Shown here one piece after another: positions 61,653-64,000 of a DNA stretch of 64,000 bases. Every line of letters starts with the position of its first letter. Position 1 is the first letter of the stretch. The DNA is from Bifidobacterium adolescentis ATCC 15703 (GTDB lineage Bacteria > Actinomycetota > Actinomycetes > Actinomycetales > Bifidobacteriaceae): contig NC_008618.1 in assembly GCF_000010425.1 (NCBI RefSeq), positions 737,946 to 801,945 on the forward strand. Reading direction: 5' to 3'. The translations under genes were made by a program, and so were the position numbers. The notes under the pieces are model-generated. The model had not been told where the DNA came from. It made no database searches and saw only the letters and a list, made by a program, of their open reading frames with translations.

Positions 61653-62882
61653 TTACCTGGCGAGCCCCATCTCGTATTTGAGCGTCATCACACGAATGGC
61701 GGATTGCTGCACCTTCCGCGCGAACGTCGCATCGCCGGCCGCTTTGGCGTTCAATCCGTCCAACACCGGCTGCACGTAGGAAGAGGCGCCGATACATGCC
61801 AAATCGCCGCCGGCTTCGACCAGCCGCACACCCAAATCACTCGGCTGCACGCCACTCAAAGCCGTTGCGGACAGGGAATCGGAAGTGACGACGCCTTGGA
61901 AGCCGATTTTCCCGCGCAGATAGCCGGTGACCAGCGTTGATGAGAACACGGCCGGATTATTCGGATCGATCGCCTGATATGTGGCCAAAGACATCATCAC
62001 CATCGAAGGGCTTGCCTCCAACGTGCCGTTGAACGCGCTGATTTCCGGACCATCCAACGTGGTGGTGGTGTCGAGGATGCCGTTCGCGGTGAAATCGGTA
62101 TTGCCGGTCACCGATCCCAAACCCGGATAATGTTTGATGGCGCTGCCTACCCCCGAATCGGACATGCCCTGTATGAACGCCTTCGCATGGTCCGCATTGC
62201 CGGCCGGATCAAGACCGAAATCACGGTACAGCGCGCCAATCGGGGCGTTCGACGAACGGTCCACGGTCACCGTGCCGACGACGGGCGCCAGATCGACATT
62301 GATGCCCGCAGCCTTGAGCTGCGTGCCCCATGCGGATGCCGATTGCCTCAACTGGCTGACATCCATTGCGCCCTGCTGGGTGGCCGAAGGCATGGTATCA
62401 AACCCGGCCCCCTTGAGATGCTGGACCAGACCACCCTCCTGATCGGTGGACATCAACAGCTGGTTGTCGCCCGGAGCATACGATTGCAGCGTGGATGTGG
62501 CGGCCGCGACCCCGGCGATCCCCGAAGTCCAGTTGCCGATGATCAAAACCGAACCAACATGCCTGTTCGCAATGAGGTCATACAACGATGACGGATCGGA
62601 ACCAGCGAACAATGGTGCCATAACCAGCTGCCCGACCCGTTCCTCGACACTCATGGACTCCACGGCCCGCACCGCCTTGGCATGCGGCGAATCGTCGCGG
62701 ACGGACGGCACTTGCGCCTTGTCGAGGGAATCATGCGTGACCGTCGGCCGGCGAGTGGAAAAAGCTGCGGTGGCGGCGTCCGATGGGGAAGCGTCGCCGG
62801 AACATGCGGCCAACGTGACCGGCAGCATCGCCACGCAGCAGGCAGCCACCAATCGTGTGAAAAACCCATGAGCCTTCTTCAT
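61653..62882 (-). CDS. Glycoside hydrolase family 3 lipoprotein (beta-N-acetylhexosaminidase-like)
   Basis: GH3 enzymes of the NagZ type remove N-acetylglucosamine from glycans or muropeptides. The 409-residue protein starts with a lipoprotein signal (MKKAHGFF, a hydrophobic core, and LAAC with the lipid-accepting Cys near 27), so it is anchored outside. STDQEGGLVQHLKG near 150, AIKHYPGLGS near 250 (the KH-x-PG signature) and VVTSDSLSATAL near 325 with the nucleophile Asp are all present. ATG 62882 follows GGCGG; an earlier ATG would give a non-lipoprotein start. The outer location suggests wall recycling or host glycan use. Confidence 0.88.
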   Translation of the reverse strand: MKKAHGFFTRLVAACCVAMLPVTLAACSGDASPSDAATAAFSTRRPTVTHDSLDKAQVPSVRDDSPHAKAVRAVESMSVEERVGQLVMAPLFAGSDPSSLYDLIANRHVGSVLIIGNWTSGIAGVAAATSTLQSYAPGDNQLLMSTDQEGGLVQHLKGAGFDTMPSATQQGAMDVSQLRQSASAWGTQLKAAGINVDLAPVVGTVTVDRSSNAPIGALYRDFGLDPAGNADHAKAFIQGMSDSGVGSAIKHYPGLGSVTGNTDFTANGILDTTTTLDGPEISAFNGTLEASPSMVMMSLATYQAIDPNNPAVFSSTLVTGYLRGKIGFQGVVTSDSLSATALSGVQPSDLGVRLVEAGGDLACIGASSYVQPVLDGLNAKAAGDATFARKVQQSAIRVMTLKYEMGLAR

Positions 62883-63020
62883 ACCGCCATTATGGCATGC
62901 CGGCATTCCCCATATGTTCCCTTCATACGAACATGCCACGGAACAGCCGATTCAGCCCACGGCCAGATCCGTTCGGCTGGCGGCTTAACGGCGTTCCTCG
63001 CCTGTCGCTAGGCTATTAGC

Positions 63021-64000
63021 ATGTCTTTCTTTGATATGTTTGGTCCCATGTTCGATCCCGAAGGCGGCTCGAACCGTGCCGGCAGGCAGAATCCGCGCAA
63101 ACCCAGCAACGACGATCCGATCATCCTCAACGTCGAAACCGACGGAGGGGACGGTCCGCAACCATCGTCGAACGTTCCCCCGAAACGACCTTCGGGCCCC
63201 CGCATCACCAGCAAGCCGAACCGTCCGCGCAAACCGTCGAACGGCAGCAAGATCTTCATCGGCGTGGTGCTGGCGCTCGCCATCGTCATCGGACTGTTCT
63301 TCGCGCTCGCGCAGTTCGTCACCGATGTCATGTGGTACAGCCAGCTCGGCTTCCAAAGCGTGATTTGGACGCAGCTGGGCACCAGGGTCGGCCTCTGGCT
63401 GGCGTACGCGGTGCTTATCGCCGCAGTCGGCTTCATCTCCGCCACGCTGGCGATATGGGCGCGTCCCGACGCTGCGGACGGCTCCACCATCCGCGTGAAC
63501 GGCGACACCATCGAAATCGGCAAGAGCGTGAGCTCCAAGAGCGCTCGACGCATCGCCGTGGTCATCTCCCTGATTGTCGGACTGGTGTTCGGCTCCCAGT
63601 TCAACGCGAACTGGTCCGAAATCCTGCTCATGTTCAACTCGCAAAGCTTCGGCACCAAGGATCCGCAGTTCGGCATCGACAACGGCTTCTACGTGTTCGT
63701 GCTGCCCGGACTGAAACTCATCATGTCCGCTGTCTCGCTGTTGCTGCTCGCTGGCATCATCTTCTCCATCGTCACCCACGTGCTTATGGGCGGCATCCGC
63801 ATCACCATGCCGGTGAACGGCCATGGCCTGTTCCGCATCACCAAACGCGCCCGCCGCCAGATCGGCATCTGGCTGATGCTCAACATGTTCGCCTGGGCCG
63901 CCAATCAGGTTCTGGGAGTGTTCTCGCACCTGACCGAGGAAGGCAGCAGAATCACCGGTGCCACCTACACCACGGTGAACGCCACCATCCCCGTCACGTT
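63021..64000 (+). CDS. UPF0182 family membrane protein, 5' part
   Basis: The gene continues beyond the window: 326 codons are seen of a protein that is usually about 900-1000 residues. It begins MSFFDMFGPMFDPEGGSNRA, with a Pro/Arg-rich cytosolic head of about 75 residues (KPSNDDPIIL, PRKPSNGSK). A membrane helix near 78-100 is followed by FVTDVMWYSQLGFQSVIWTQ, the strongest UPF0182 signature. More helices and loops then include FNANWSEILLMFNSQSFG and DPQFGIDNGFYVFVLPGL. The family is common in actinobacteria and its function is unknown. The ATG has only a weak upstream site. It is divergent from the GH3 gene. Confidence 0.92.
   Translation, partial: MSFFDMFGPMFDPEGGSNRAGRQNPRKPSNDDPIILNVETDGGDGPQPSSNVPPKRPSGPRITSKPNRPRKPSNGSKIFIGVVLALAIVIGLFFALAQFVTDVMWYSQLGFQSVIWTQLGTRVGLWLAYAVLIAAVGFISATLAIWARPDAADGSTIRVNGDTIEIGKSVSSKSARRIAVVISLIVGLVFGSQFNANWSEILLMFNSQSFGTKDPQFGIDNGFYVFVLPGLKLIMSAVSLLLLAGIIFSIVTHVLMGGIRITMPVNGHGLFRITKRARRQIGIWLMLNMFAWAANQVLGVFSHLTEEGSRITGATYTTVNATIPVT

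Overview
The window is about 60% G+C, densely coded chromosome that reads as a Bifidobacterium-type actinobacterium. The evidence is the actinobacterial zwf-opcA-pgl set next to gnd, ECF vitamin transporters, feoAB, a UPF0182 membrane protein, single-enzyme metY and strong Shine-Dalgarno sites. I cannot fix the species from sequence alone. I see no prophage, insertion sequence, CRISPR array, rRNA or other sign of a large transferred island.

Layout. 1-750: the 3' end of clpX, then two nearly identical tRNA-Arg(ACG) genes and a strong terminator. 0.9-3.0 kb: nhaA facing an O-methyltransferase. 3.0-9.2 kb (minus strand): yraN-comM-dprA, then a succinate dehydrogenase/fumarate reductase flavoprotein and iron-sulfur pair with no membrane anchor, then the methyltransferase. 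A DnaA-box cluster lies upstream. 9.4-11.9 kb: a pyridoxal kinase and metY. 12.1-16.3 kb: a complete ECF transporter (S, fused A-A', T) with a tandem-duplicated Lrp/AsnC regulator. 16.4-23.4 kb: a MacB-like ABC transporter facing a NarL-type response regulator and an unusual double sensor kinase. 23.6-29.8 kb: a proline iminopeptidase, proC, ychF and feoA-feoB with a FeoC-like third gene. 29.9-39.4 kb: a membrane-anchored unknown, transporters (one behind a G9 tract), a DUF362/kinase/ECF-S trio, an AraC regulator, a histidine phosphatase and a uracil permease. 39.6-48.4 kb: an SDR, a long-tailed DEAD-box helicase, a FetAB-like ABC pair, and an aminoacyl-phosphatidylglycerol hydrolase/synthase pair. 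48.5-53.8 kb: the oxidative pentose phosphate genes. 54.0-64.0 kb: a MATE pump, an SDR, ogt, a DUF3737-patB-flavodoxin operon behind a MerR-type promoter, an FMN oxidoreductase, azlCD, a GH3 lipoprotein and the start of a UPF0182 gene.

How the genes work together. gnd, pgl, zwf and opcA form the oxidative pentose phosphate branch that supplies NADPH. ecfS-ecfA-ecfT form one vitamin importer, and the second S component at 34.6 kb would have to borrow an energizing module. feoA-feoB-feoC-like form a ferrous iron importer. The esterase and MprF-like genes probably make and remove aminoacyl-phosphatidylglycerol. The DUF3737-patB-flavodoxin operon looks like a redox or stress set under a MerR-family activator encoded elsewhere.

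The least explained structures are two intergenic elements with mirrored repeats. The one at 56.17-56.37 kb has four 22-bp units, two forward and two reversed, each pair exactly 42 nt apart. The one at 50.24-50.38 kb has the same plan with a 20-nt pitch. The G9 tract in a ribosome binding site, the DnaA boxes before the comM-dprA operon and the double sensor kinase are the next best leads.
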